64,000 nt of DNA. Origin: Alisma plantago-aquatica. Lineage: Eukaryota; Streptophyta; Magnoliopsida; Alismatales; Alismataceae. The DNA lies in the NCBI GenBank assembly GCA_963693085.1, contig OY856412.1:1411470894-1411534893 (forward strand). The letters run 5' to 3'. Under the pieces are notes generated by a model. That model was given only the letters and a program-made list of their open reading frames with translations, was not told where the DNA came from and did no database searches. The position numbers and the translations under genes were made by a program. Positions 13,201 to 25,097 of this stretch are shown one piece after another; the first letter of the stretch is position 1; every line of letters starts with the position of its first letter.

Positions 13201-13939
13201 TGAACTCCTCATTGCCTTCCCAGTAGGTCTTAGTGCTGAACCGTTCTTTCCCCCCTTTTATTCTTGCGTCTTTGATGATAATAGGACAGTGATCTGAGAA
13301 GACCCGAGGGAGATGAGTGACCGAATAGTTAGCTTTCTCCTGGATGAAATCAACATTAGCTACAGATCTATCAATACGTTCGTGCAGTCCTCCATGCTTG
13401 TAAGTGAACTTCAGGCCAGAAAACCCTAAGTCGGATAGACCAACTTCCATTAGAGTATCGTTGAACAACTTAGCTTCCCCGAAGTTGTAGTGTTTCCCTC
13501 CCTTCTTTTCAGCGGGGTTAATGGTGGTATTAAAGTCTCCCACGACAACCCACAGTCCATTGAACTTGTGTCCCATCTCCACAATATGCTTCCAGATGAG
13601 ACGTCAGACACTAATATGAGGATTGGCATAGACAATTGTAACATATGTTCCTCCCTCAACCTTGCACGTCACAAACTGTCTATGACAGTTGATTATTTCA
13701 ACACTGCAATCCATGGCTTTCCAGCACACCCAAATACCTCCCTTAAAACCTCTAGCCTCTACTCTATACGAATTTGTGAACCTAAGGGATTTGATAACTT
13801 TTTGAGCCGCCTCCCCACTTATTCGTGGTTCAGCAATGGCTACTAATTTAGGTTTGTGTGTTTCCATGATCTCCTTGAGCACTCGGACAGTATCATCATT
13901 CCCAATTCCCCTGACGTTCCAATAGAGTGTGTCTAGCAT
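10243..13939 (-). pseudogene. LINE ORF2 (AP-endonuclease, reverse transcriptase, RNase H)
   Basis: This is the polyprotein that nicks the target and copies the LINE RNA. In order on the minus strand: an AP-type endonuclease (13178-13939; 'NVRGIGN', 'AIAEPRISG', 'VVGDFNTTINP', 'SDHCPI'); a linker to 12479 ('SWMKHGDDNTRFY', 'NKAAGLDGVTRNF'); a reverse transcriptase (11442-12368; 'QSSFVPGRRITDN', 'VDLSKAYDMMSWDF', 'GLRQGDPLSPYLF', 'CFADDIILFA', keeping the catalytic ADD); a zf-RVT-like segment (about 10780-11085); and an RNase H C-terminus near 10243-10488 ('FVHVRRDRNQLVDQLA'). The first three open segments share a frame with stops between them, and the RT is in a different frame. The gene carries several nonsense and frameshift changes and cannot be functional as it stands. 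Confidence 0.9.
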
Positions 13940-13982
13940 AAAACATTTGACAGGGTTTTAGTGACCTTCTGCAGATGGATCT

Positions 13983-15530
13983 TCAGTTAATCGGGTGAGT
14001 TTCCCCGTCCTCACCACTCACCTCCATCGCCTCCTGGTTCAATCTTGGACTCTGCCTCCTCTGTATGTAAGGTGGCTTTACCTTTACTGGCTTCATTTTG
14101 GTGTTTCTCCCTTTGATCTTCCGGCTGGACGAGACACCCGCGTCTGGAGGGTCTTCATACTGGTTGTCGAGGTTGATGCTCCCTTCCTCCTCGGCTTTCT
14201 CTGGTTTCTCAGTCTCCATCTCCATGTCCTTCTCTTTCTCTATAACCTCATCTATATCTGGGTCTACAACAATATGTATCTCTTGAATTTTGTCTTCATT
14301 CTCCTTTTTAGTATTCTTTTTTGTTCCTTGTCCTTCATTGTCCTTCTGTTTCATGTTATTCGATATATCCTTCAACACTTCTCTTTTATCGTCCGCAGAA
14401 TTACTTCTTTTTTCTACCGCCTTCTTCTTTTTTTGCCAGATCTTCCCTTGTTTCCTGGGTGTCTGGGCCATGGTAGGTTCCTCGCGTGCATCGTTTTCAT
14501 TCATGCCATCCTCATCGCCTTCCTCTTCATCACTTAGTCCTTTGAATCTGTTCCTTCTATTAGAAATTTTTGGATCTCGAACATTTTGTTGTTGTCCTCT
14601 CTTCCCATTCCCTCTTCTTCTTTGCGTCTGCCAAACCTCTCTTTCGTCGTTCTCCTTCTGCCTGTTATCTTGTCTGCCCCCTTGGTCACTTTGTTGCTGT
14701 TTCTGGGGGCAGAATGTACTTTGATGACCCAACTCCTTGCACAGATTACATGTATCAGGAGAGGCTTCATATATGACCTCATACTCCTGGTCATTAATGA
14801 TAATGGACCTGATAGGCTCCTTCCTTGTACCGACCTCGACCGCCAGCCTGGAAAATCTACTCCGCGAGCGTCTTTGAGTGTGTTCATCCACTTTGAACAA
14901 CCCTCCTAGCGCCAAACCGATGTACTCAAACATGGTCTTGACATACAAGTGCAGGGGTAGATTCATAACCCTTGCCAATGTGACTATATACTGGGGCATC
15001 TCTTTTGATGGTTTGAAACGTGGGTTCCAATCCCATATGAACAAACAACATCCGAAAATCTTCCAGGGACCCCCTGCCATAGCTGTCTCATAGTCCTTCC
15101 TGCATGAAAGCTGGACAACAAAGTGGCCCATGTCAAGCTCGAACATATTGAACCTTCCAGAGATGTTCCATAGCAGTTTGATCCTCTCCCTCAAGGTCAT
15201 GTACCCTATGTTTCCTCCTATCAATCTGACAACCACAGCGTATTGCCATGGTTTGGAAAGTTTCTCTATTGCCTGCTCTTTGATCATGAGTATTGGTGTA
15301 CCAACACTACTGCTTAGTGAAACATCATGATCATGTAGATCCGACTCAAAAAGCATCTCCAACATCGCTGTGTTTGGATCTACTTCCACGTATTCCTCTC
15401 CCGCTACCACTTTGCTGAATGAAGGTTTTTTAGTGGTCCCTCCAGCCCGACTCTTGCCTACCTCCACCTCTGTAGTATAGATTTCATCTGTATTAGTCTG
15501 CAGGGGGTGCTTTCTGTAGATCTGGGACGT
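13983..15530 (-). pseudogene. LINE ORF1 (DUF4283 and CCHC zinc knuckle protein)
   Basis: This encodes the RNA-binding, chaperone-like protein of plant L1 elements. The frame is open from 15530 to the stop at 13983. It contains a DUF4283-like region ('LSKPWQYAVVVRLIGGNIGY', 'FVVQLSCRKDYE', 'GGPWKIFGCCLFIWDWNPRF') and then a CCHC knuckle (CNLCKELGHQSTFC, spacing C-X2-C-X4-H-X4-C). A long charged, low-complexity C-terminal tail rich in K, E and R follows. The normal start appears to be the ATG at 15830, in the same frame, but in-frame stops (for example TAA at 15531-15533) separate it from the body. ORF1 is therefore broken near its N-terminus. The many plus-strand frames at 13995-15330 are antisense shadows of it. 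Confidence 0.85.
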
Positions 15531-16050
15531 TTACTTCCTGCAACCGTCCCACCTTTGGCGCCGACATAGCCCTCAGCCTCCATGGATTCAGATCCCTATT
15601 TTCCCCTCATGCCTTTGTATTGGAACTGGATTCTGATCTCCGAGACTGAAACCCTAACTCCTGTGGTTCCTCCAGAGTTCATCTCAGATTCAACTTCCTT
15701 GTTCATCTGTGGCTCCGTTATCCGATGCTCCCCTTCGATAGCATAAGGATCTGGCCCTCTTCCGGATCCCCCCCCATTGTGTCGCCGTCGCCATCGTCTC
15801 CTCTCCCCCCGAGATCCCCCTCAGCCGCCATTTTTATTCAATATAATTTTAATAATGAATAAATGTATTTTATTTTAATGTTTGTTTTATTCTTACTCAG
15901 GTCTAGACATATGGAATTAGTGGTGATTGTCCCAAAATTGATGACTCTTTATTATCTTGACCCAATGGGAAAAACAACAAGGGGTCACAAACTGAAATTG
16001 CCAGCTATGGCGTAAGTATAAATATAGTCAATACTTCAACATGATATTTC

Positions 16051-18270
16051 TGTTGGGTTTTAGGGGAGGCAGAGAAGGCAGCGGAAACAAAAATTTTCTC
16101 CCCCAAACCCAGAACAAGGAAACGCGTCAACGTCTATACAATAGGAAAGGATGGTTTGTGGAATCATACCTTGTCCCGAGGCTTGCTCGATGACAATACC
16201 TCGCGCCTTGCGCAGTCTTCACCTCCTGTCTTAGACGGTGCCTGTGCAGCTTCTGGTCGCATCGGGACTAACGGGATTGAAGGATGTCCTCCTAGCAGCA
16301 GAAACCTCCTGCCTCTGAAGTAGTCCACACGGACCACCTAGAACTCCAATCTCCTTGTCTCACAAGGAATTGGAATGAGTCGCACCCTCCTGTTAGCATA
16401 CTAGTCGCCGACACACTCTCCTGCTACCAGTCGCAACTGTAGTTGTCTTTCCCTTATTGTGCCTCCCTTATCGGGTAGCACTTGCTCGGGCTCTCTCTCG
16501 GTTACCAAAACCAGAGAGAACGACAACTTCACAGAGCAACTGGTTGCACTGAGTTGTACTTTGAGAAGCCCCCAATACTCCTATATATAGGAGGGTCATG
16601 GGACAGGGTTCTCCATCCCAGGAAAATGCAGGACTAAAATCAGGAGTAGAAGGGTTTGAGATTTTCCACAAAACAACCAACTCACAACCTAAACCGATCG
16701 TTTCATTTCTGAGCCGGTCGGTTGGGGACCTGAGCCGGTCGGTTGACACCTCAACCGATCAGTTGGGACACCTCAATCGGTCGGTTCATTTCTAAACTGG
16801 TCGGTTCGTGGTCCTGGTCAGTTCTTGATTGACTTTCCATCTTATGTTTCTAATTGGTATCAAATACCAATCCTTGTTCCAATCAAATTGGGCAAGTGAA
16901 ACGAAATGAAAATTCTCACCAATCCTATTTTCCCAACTTGCTCAGTTGCAACAGTTGAACCGATCATTTCAACACTTGAAGTAATCGTTTCACCCTGTCA
17001 TGAGCCGATCGACTCACCACTTGAGCCAACCGGTTCACCAAGCTCAGCCGATCGGTTCATCACATGAGCTGATCGGTTGGGAATGAAGATTGTGCAGAAT
17101 CAGTCAATTGCAGTTTCAATCAATCCAATACTCCAATCAATGTGTCCAACACCTTGAACATTATGAAATTGAGCTATCAATTAATTGAGTGTTTAATTGA
17201 ACTACTAAACTCCTTTAGTAATCAATCTAAACATTGTTTGTGGACAAAACTCCTCTTCCAGGTTAAATCCTATGTGTGTGACCCTGCAGGTCCATTTCAC
17301 GTTGGCAGTGAAATTCCATAACACTTATGACTTCACAAGCAAAGAGCGGTGCCTAGTCACACATCAATGCTATCCAAGTGAAAGTAGAAAGTTGGAGAAC
17401 AACTTTCAATCCTACAATCTGTGAATGGTGTTACAACGAATGTATAATTCCTTTGTCACTGATATCCCGAATGAACTCGAGGCATGGAACAGTCATCCTG
17501 TCAACGTTCATTCATTTTCTTGATCTCAGAGTAGACTGGAAGAGATATTTATGACATCAATATCACATACTGATTCACACATGCGTGTGCACGCCTATTT
17601 CAATCCTATTCATCAAGTGGCCTTGGATATCAAACTCCCTCAGGAGGGACAAATCCCATATCTATCACTCACCCCTCAAAAGCCCCATGTGTCAAAGCCA
17701 CCCAATCATCACCTTTATAACAACCCATGTTTCAGGACTGCGTTTGATGATGTCAAAATGTGCCCAACGACATGTGTTGAGTGTAGTGATTTCAGGTCAA
17801 AGAATAACATTCACCACCATCACTGTGAGTACTGACTGTGACTACCATGTCATGGTTTCATGTGTCAAACTCACGGTGGGTCTGTCTGGTACACTTGTTC
17901 TCTAACAAGTACATATGTGTTTGGTTTGATATCTCTATATCATGACTAATGAGATTCTGTCAACAACCAACACCACAATCTAGTCTTATGTGTCATTGCT
18001 GTCTATCTACCTTCCACAATGACATCCGACTAGGGACATAACAAGAATGTACAAACTCTTAGCATTCGTATGATCTCATCATTCAGGTCCTGAACCTGAA
18101 AGCATAAGACATTGAGTATTGTCATTCTCTAGACATTCAATCTGTTTTGTCACTATCTCATATGACTGAACCAGAAAGAATTGGAAGCTTTCCTTTGATG
18201 TTTATCAAATCAATCTTAATGTATCCCACCAATCATCCCATGATTGGCTCTCAGGGCATACATACCAACA
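16051..18270 (-). repeat. 3' LTR of the Copia element
   Basis: This LTR is 2220 bp and complete, beginning tgttgggttttagg and ending cataccaaca on the plus strand. It is nearly identical to 22976-25097 except for its first 120 bp (16051-16170), which the other LTR lacks. It carries a TATA-like box and clusters of the word ccgatcggtt. Frames such as 17551-17835 recur in both LTRs and are repeat-derived. Confidence 0.92.
16581..16590 (-). promoter_or_regulatory. LTR TATA box
   Basis: The palindromic CTATATATAG lies within the Copia LTR and recurs in the other LTR at 23386-23395. Given the minus orientation, transcription would start about 30 bp to the left. No experimental evidence. Confidence 0.5.
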
Positions 18271-18282
18271 GACTCCCACTTG
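18271..18282 (-). promoter_or_regulatory. Polypurine tract of the Copia element
   Basis: The plus strand reads gactcccacttg, immediately outside the left LTR. Its complement caagtgggagtc is the usual plant Copia plus-strand primer and fixes the element's orientation as minus. Confidence 0.75.
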
Positions 18283-19029
18283 CACTGTGAGCCAATCACC
18301 TTTGAATCATATTCATAGTGATCTTCAAACATGTCCCACATGTTACTCTGCTCTAGTGCGATCATAGTGAGTAATGGCAACACCTTGCCAAAGTCAGTAT
18401 AAATTGCATGTCTCTCATCTCTTCGTTGTACATCACACGTATGACATGGAGTTGTCGTAATATGAGATCTAGTATTCCTTTGCTAATCTTTAGCCACATT
18501 GCATGATCAAGGATTCCATACTTGTCATCAATGGGCAGAATATCTATAAGTTCATCTTATGAACTTCCAGATCCATATAGTATCCACTACTGTTCTCTAA
18601 CACACGGATACTCGGCATTTCCTTTTAAATGGTTTTATTGGAACACTTCTAATTATCAACAAACTTTCACTTTTATATATCCTATATATATATATTGCGA
18701 TTAATTTGTATCCTTCCAGAAGTTCGCATCAATGTAACTCTTTATATTGAACTCTTCCTTATCTCCGTAGAACTAGTACTTCTCAAGTTCTCATGGTATT
18801 CCAGTAACCCTTACTGGAAGTGGACAGACATCCACTCATCATGTCCCACATACGAGTTATCAGGATGAGCACATCATATTGCCATGTCCTACATACAAGA
18901 TGATGAATGCATTTTGTTCTTGTCATGTCGATACATGCAAGATAATGGGATGATTACATACATGATAGATCCATATCTATTCTTAGTGTTCCCATTCTTC
19001 ATAAGAATTGGACAGTTGGCCTTGGGATA

Positions 19030-19212
19030 CTAACTCCATGTAACATGGACAAGTTTTCTCCCACTGAATCTGTGTACATTGAACCCTTCAGTACAGATTG
19101 CCAATGTATGCTCTCTCTTTTCTAGGTCAAGAGGTTTTCGAGAACTATCTCTATAGATCTCTATTCCTATCACATAGGAAACATCTCTATCTTCCTTAAA
19201 GATAATTTCCAC
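19030..19212 (-). pseudogene. Copia reverse-transcriptase scrap
   Basis: A 60-codon minus-strand frame includes 'DVSYVIGIEIYRDSS' and 'LDLEKREH'. This corresponds to the Copia RT block that normally reads close to 'ASYVLGIEIHRDRSKGLLGLSQ'. Sequence on both sides has lost the frame. It is non-functional and useful mainly for classifying the element as Copia. Confidence 0.7.
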
Positions 19213-20682
19213 TTTTGGATTTCCATTCTAGAACATTTCCATTTCACATCAACATGTGGAATGTGAACACGCTCCCACTAAATCACAGATCCCTTCTTTA
19301 TCTTTGACATATCATTCAAACCCTTTGACTAAATCATCAAAGTAAAGATCCAATTCTGAGTTGCTTATACTCAATCAATCACATTGATTAGTCCATTATA
19401 ACTTATAGACTTCATTTGCATTAGTGGATTCATAAACCTTATAGGTTGTGTCACGTACACATCCTTGTTTTATTCCTCATAGGAATGCGGTTTTAGTATC
19501 CATATGCAAAATGTCTTAGTCATTAAGTTGCAATCAACAAGCATCATCCTTCTCAAAATGTTATCCATATATCTTAACCTTTAAGATTCATTTGCACTTA
19601 TGGATTTCATCTAATGGGTTCTACCATCAAGGTCATACCTTATGGTTCATATGGATGTCATTTAGGATGTAATGGTCATAAACCATAACTCAAAATTCGG
19701 TTCCTCGTATTCATCTAGATAGTTGACTCATCACATGAACAACTCATCACATAGATAATTGAGGTGTATCTGTTAAGGATATAAGAACTCACAATCCTTG
19801 TGATTCTTAATTTCTTTTATTAGTGAAGTGTATTCTTTATTTAAGAATAAGTCAGTTATTTGATAATCATTCTCGAACTCCTAAGAGTATGATTCCTTCT
19901 TGATTTAGACATCACCATGCCTTAATCTTGAGTTCACTATGATACACTATCATAATCACTCATAAGGATCTCGAACATTTGGTTCTAAGTATTTCATTCA
20001 TTGATCTCATCAAGAATTAACACTTTACCAAATTCGTACTTCATCTATGATATTCTTGAACACTTCAAGATATTCATATTGGTATTTCTTCAAACACCAT
20101 TTGAAGTACTAGCATTTGCTCCAATAGGTATGTAAATACATCACATGTATCATACCTAATATGATAATCATTCTCCCACTACCATTAGTGAAGATTGATT
20201 AATCATGTCCAAGATATTCATGTCTCTTACTGGTTCTCTAACCAAAAGAGTCTAGATTTATCCATCATATGGAAACTAGAAATGAATTTCTCATGATTGA
20301 TGCTAATTTGACTGTTTGAGTTATTAATAACTTTAGGTATCATTTTATCTTATGCATACCATGTATCACAAGATAAACAAGGCATTGCCACAAAGATCAT
20401 ATATTTAAAATTGAAACATCAACTTTATTAATTGCCATCATTAATTGTCATACAATATGCAAAAATAAAGTGTTTCTATCTATTGGCAATATATGAAATA
20501 GCAGTTCTCAACTCTATTTCGTGCCCTTTAGGCTGAAATAAACTGAAAGATACTCCTATCTATGGCAGCAACACTTGCTCCAATGATGGGTACTTCTTTC
20601 TTGGTCCTTTAACAAAGGCCATCACTTCTTTGCGGATCTTGCATATCATATATGATAGATCCATATCTTGGTATCATATACC

Positions 20683-20982
20683 TCAGGTAAAGAAGTGGTT
20701 CATTTCATGATACCTTAGGTAGAGATCTCCATCCCCTCCTTCATCTTCTTTTGTTCTTCCAGATATAGAGGGCAATTCCCTCATACACCCTTTCCCCATG
20801 TGCCTTGAGGCTGAAGACGGCTTGGATTGCTGGCTAACATCAGAACACTTCTTTGCTTTGCCATTGTCCTTGCCCTTAAGAATTACCTTTTCTTTGATCA
20901 CATCAAAGATTATGGTTTGTCTTTCTTCATCTTTGCCTCTACTATCCTCAACATGTCCAACAACTCTGTCAACACTTGTCAA
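20683..20982 (-). pseudogene. Copia gag scrap (zinc-knuckle region)
   Basis: The minus-strand frame contains 'KEKVILKGKDNGKAKKC'. In a neighbouring frame, near 20754-20780, it contains 'GNCPLYLEE', the end of the classic Copia gag knuckle and the text after it. The knuckle is split across two frames, and its first cysteines are not recognisable. It lies toward the 5' LTR, as gag should in a minus-oriented element. Confidence 0.6.
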
Positions 20983-21099
20983 AGTTGTTCATGTTGTAGC
21001 TTATCATGAATTGTATGATTCTCGCAACATTTGTAGTATCATACCAATAGCCAACTCTTGGCTCAGAAGGAATCCTTGTTTGTCAGGTCTTCCACATAC

Positions 21100-22200
21100 C
21101 CAATCACATTGAGTGTGTGAATACCTTACTGGATCTCCTTCTATTATGACATACTAGGATAGCGTTCTTGAGACATCATATGTCTCATGTTGTCTCTGCA
21201 ACTCATAGTTCAGAGAACACAACATCAAGCACTCCTCATTAATGTCATCCTCGGTATGCTTCCATAAGCATACTTTCAGCCATTGATGTGGTGGGATTGA
21301 GTTCATCTGGTCTTGGTATAACTAGGACTTAGAGCTTTTGCTCTTTGAGAACACTTCTCATCATCCTAACCAGTCGTGGAATTATTCCCATTTAATTTGT
21401 TGGTCTCAAAGACCGATCGCAAATAAAGTGATTTGCTGATTAACCATTTATTTTAACAAAAGGAAATATATGCAATTTTAGTCCAAAACTCTTTTTGACT
21501 TGTTTGATTGATTTGAAAAGTTGACGATAAAATTAGGCATTTAATTAATTATCGCTCCCACTATTTTACTTCAAATTGATAGCCCTCACCATCAATTCAG
21601 AAGATTGCAGCGTACAACCTTCTAGTGGGCAAGATCCTGAAATCCTCCAAGTCATGGACCAGCTAGGGCTGTCACCCACAACTTAGGTCTCTCCGGTAGG
21701 CAACTCTTGCCAATTGCATCATATGCAACTCTTGATAAGATGTCATATGCAACTCCTTGCCATGATCATCTCCATGCCTCAAGGTGCTAGATCCTATCTA
21801 GGTCACCTTATTAAGTCCGACCCAAAGCAAACATGATGAATATGCACCCTGCTAGAGCAGACCCACACATTCATCATTCACGCTTCCACGAGATAGACGC
21901 TGCACCATGCTAGGGCATGCCCACACTTGGTCGATCAAGCTTTTCACATGTGTCGCATTTGGAAGGCATCTAAAACTTAATATCTAATGAGGGATTTGGT
22001 TTTTATATACATATACATATCCAATCACCACAATACATAGTACGTATCATATACATGCTATATCCCACAAAAAACATGCAAAATGATAAACGCGATGATT
22101 ATGGCCATCCTAATGTGATTCCTCGAGCCAAGAGGAATTACGGTCATCTAGGTCTACATCACATGCAACCTGTACAAAATGAACTTTGTGCTTTGCCTTT
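21100..22200. other. Copia internal region with no recognisable coding sequence
   Basis: This is part of the element interior between the gag scrap and the GATC-rich repeats. Short repeated phrases such as 'catatgcaactc' and 'gctagg' occur near 21640-21900. I see no open frame or domain worth naming. By position it corresponds to the 5' leader of the Copia element. Confidence 0.4.
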
Positions 22201-22222
22201 CTGGGTTTGATCAACTCATCAC

Positions 22223-22545
22223 ATGAATGATCGGCTTGCCATCAGACTGGTCGGCTGGGTGCCACCAGCCGATCGGTTGGCTCCTCCAACCGATCGGTTC
22301 GCCTGGTCATCGTGCATCTCATCATGGCTGCCATCCGCTTGTCTCGCTCCTCGAACCGGTCATCAACCGATCGGCTCGGTTCAAGCCAACCGATCAGTTC
22401 ATCTGGTCGTCGTGCATCTCATCATGGCTGCCATCCGCTTGTCTCGCTCCTCGAACCGGTCATCAACCGATCGGCTCACTCCTTGAACCGATCATCTGGA
22501 ACGTCAACCGATCGGTTCACTCCTTGAACCGATCGTCTCAGCTGT
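22223..22545. repeat. Tandem repeat rich in ccgatcggtt
   Basis: Two near-identical units of about 98 bp (starting near 22302 and 22400) contain 'catctcatcatggctgccat' and 'gtctcgctcctcgaaccggt'. They are followed by copies of the palindromic word ccgatcgg with variable flanks. The overlapping plus-strand frames are repeat artefacts. Confidence 0.8.
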
Positions 22546-22922
22546 CGTCAGGATGTCCGCCGTTCTTCGACATAAAAAGAAATAAAATTCTATCCTATTT
22601 TACATTATAAAAAGAGAAACCTCGAGTTACATTCGAGGGGAGCAAAGGTAGGGAAGAAATCTCGAATTATTTTGAGTTACATCAGGAATAGGAGAAGGAA
22701 GATCAGTGCACAGACCGAGACGCAAGCAACCACATACAACCACACACAGATAGGGTTTATTGGCCATAACCACGCTATACATCCACCACAAAACTCGTTT
22801 AAGGGTGACGCGTATTGAGTGCATTCATAATACATATCATATATGTAAATTGGGATTTGTGGATTTAGGATTGGACATGCATAAAGCCAATTTTATTCGC
22901 ATCGTATGCAATAAATAAAGGC

Positions 22923-22980
22923 GACAAACCAAAATCGATCATATCGATAATCCTAAAGTATTGATCAATTTTGGTTTGTC
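22923..22980. repeat. 19-bp inverted repeat at the broken edge of the 5' LTR
   Basis: The arms 22923-22941 (gacaaaccaaaatcgatca) and 22962-22980 (tgatcaattttggtttgtc) are complementary with one mismatch. They flank a 20-bp loop. The right arm overlaps the point where similarity to the other LTR starts (22976). Confidence 0.75.
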
Positions 22981-25097
22981 CCGAGGCTTGCTCGGCGACA
23001 ATACCTCGCGCCTTGCACGGTCTTCACCTCCTGTCTTGGACGGTGTCTGTGCAGCTCCTGGTCGCATCGGGACTGACGGGATTGAAGGTTGTCCTCCTAG
23101 CGGCAGAAACCTCCCGCCTCTGAAGTAGTCCACACGGACCACCTGGAACTCTAATCTCCTTCTCCCACAAGGAATTGGAAGGAGTCGCACCCTCCTGTCA
23201 GTGTACTAGTCGCCAACACACTCTCCTGCTACCAATCGCAACTGCAATTGTCTTTCCCTTGTTGTGCCTCCCTTATCGGGTATCACTTGCTCGGGCTCTC
23301 TCTCGGTTACCAAAACTAGAGAGAACGACAACTTCACAGAGCAACTGGTTACACTGAGTTATACTTTGAGAAGCCCCCAATACCCCTATATATAGGAGGG
23401 TCATGGGACAGGGTTCTCCATCCCGGGCAATGCAGGACTAAAAGCAGGAGTAGAAGGGTTCGAGATTTTCCACAAAACAACCAACTCGCAACCTAAACCG
23501 ATCGTTTCATTTCTGAGACGGTCGGTTGGGGACCTGAGCCGGTCAGTTGAAACCTCAACCGATCGGTTGGGACACCTCAACCGATCGGTTGGGACACCTC
23601 AACCGGTCGGTTCATTTCTGAACCGGTCGGTTCGTGGTCCTGGTCAGTTCCCGATTGACTTTCCATCTTTTGTTTCTAATTGGTATCAAATACCAATCCT
23701 TGTTCCGATCAAATTGGGCAAGTGAAAACAAAAGGAAAATTCTCACCAATCCTACTTTCACAACTTGCTCGGTTGCAACAGTTGAACCGATCGTTTCAAC
23801 ACTTGAAGCAATCGTTTCACCCTGTCATGAGCCGATCGACTCACCACTTGAGCCGACCGTTTCACCAAGCTCAGCCGATCGGTTCATCACATGAGCCGAT
23901 CGGTTGGGAGTGCAGATTGTGCAGAATCAGTCAATTGCAGTTTCAATCAATCTAATACTCCAATCAATGTGTCCAACACCTTGAACATTATGAAATTGAG
24001 CTATCAATTAATTAAGTGTTTAATTGAACTACTAAACTTCTTTAGTAATCAATCTAAACATTGTTTGTGGACAAAACTCCTCTTCCAGGTTAAATCCTAT
24101 GTGTGTGACCCAGTAGGTCCATTTTACGTTGGCAGTGAAAGTCCATAACACTTATGACTTCACAAGCAAAGAGTGGTGCCTAGTCACACATCAGTGCTAC
24201 CCAAGTGAAAGTAGAAAGTTGGAGAACAACTTTCAATCCTACAATCTGTGAATGGTGTTATAGTGAATGTATAATTCCTTTGTCACTGATATCCCGAATG
24301 AACTCGAGGCATGGAACAGTCAACCTGTCAACGTTCATTCATTTTCTTGATGTCAGAGTAGACTGGAAGAGATATGTATGACATCAATATCACATACTGA
24401 TTCACACATGCGTGTGTGTGCCTATTTCAATCCTACTCATCAAGTGGCCTTGGATATCAAACTCCCTCAGGAGGGACAAATCCCATATATATCACTCACC
24501 CCTCAAAAGCCCCATGTGTCAAAGCCACCCAATCATCACCTTTATAACAACCCATGTTTTAGGACTGCGTTTGATGATGTCAAAGTGTGCCCAACGACAT
24601 GTGTTGAGTGTAGTGATTTCAGGTCAAAGAATCACATTCACCACCATCACTGTGAGTACTGACTGTGACTACCATGTCATGGTTCCATGTGTCGAACTCA
24701 CGGTGGGTCTATCTGGTACACTTGTTCTCTAACAAGTACCTATGTGTTTGGTTTGATATCTCTATATCATGACTAATGAGATTTTGTCATCAACCAACAC
24801 CACAATATAGTCTTATGTGTCATTGTTGTCTATCTACCTTCCATAATGACATCCGACTAGGGACATAACAAGAATGTACAAACTCTTAGCATTCGTATGA
24901 TCTCATCGTTCAAGTCATGAACCTGAAAGCATACGTCATTGAGTATTGTCATTCTCTAGACATTCAATTTGTTCTATCACTATCTCATATGACTGAACCA
25001 GAAAGAATTGGAAGCTTGCCTTTGATGTTTATCAAATCAATCTTAATGTATCCCACCAATCATCCCATGATTGGCTCTCAGGGCATACATACCAACA
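22976..25097 (-). repeat. 5' LTR of the Copia element, missing its 3' (U5-side) end
   Basis: This matches 16171-18270 closely over about 2.1 kb. The block equivalent to 16051-16170 is absent, and no tRNA primer-binding site is visible in the adjacent interior. It carries one extra short unit ('accgatcggttgggacacct') relative to the other LTR near 23560-23600. The outer end accaaca at 25091-25097 is intact. Confidence 0.88.

Larger units (their letters stand above)
10220..15833 (-). mobile_element. L1-type LINE (RNase H-bearing plant lineage), near full length
   Basis: The element is flanked by a 17-bp direct repeat 'ttattcaatataatttt' (10203-10219 and 15834-15850), a long target duplication typical of target-primed reverse transcription. 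The 3' end is at the left: a run of T on the plus strand, i.e. a short poly(A) tail, overlapping the duplication. The 5' end at the right is GC-rich and starts with 'atggcggctgag' on the minus strand (15830). ORF1 and ORF2 are both present in order, and total length is about 5.6 kb. Its sequence is more GC-rich than the host CACTA element. It lies in the intron after exon 7 of the CACTA Ulp1 gene, in antisense orientation. Confidence 0.93.
16051..25097 (-). mobile_element. Copia LTR retrotransposon, decayed, inserted in an intron of the CACTA gene
   Basis: The ends are TGTTGG...CCAACA, flanked by a 5-bp target duplication ATTTC (16046-16050 and 25098-25102). Two LTRs lie in direct orientation. 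Orientation is minus: a purine tract (minus strand caagtgggagtc, 18271-18282) abuts the left LTR, making that the 3' LTR. The interior (18271-22975) keeps only scraps of Copia coding sequence. It is almost free of long frames. The LTRs are still very similar, so the interior is surprisingly eroded for its apparent age. This may be a non-autonomous copy amplified by a relative. Confidence 0.9.

Noticed and set aside
13995..15330. Long plus-strand open frames (up to 180 codons) rich in Leu, Phe and Ser
   Set aside because: They are antisense to LINE ORF1; their hydrophobic content mirrors its lysine/glutamate-rich tail.
17551..17905. Pair of frames repeated at 24378-24732
   Set aside because: They are parallel copies within the two LTRs of the Copia element, so duplication is explained by LTR structure and not by a gene family.
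22223..22545. CRISPR-like array of short palindromic repeats
   Set aside because: Repeat and spacer lengths are irregular, the repeats are mixed with a 98-bp tandem unit, and the context is a plant retrotransposon.
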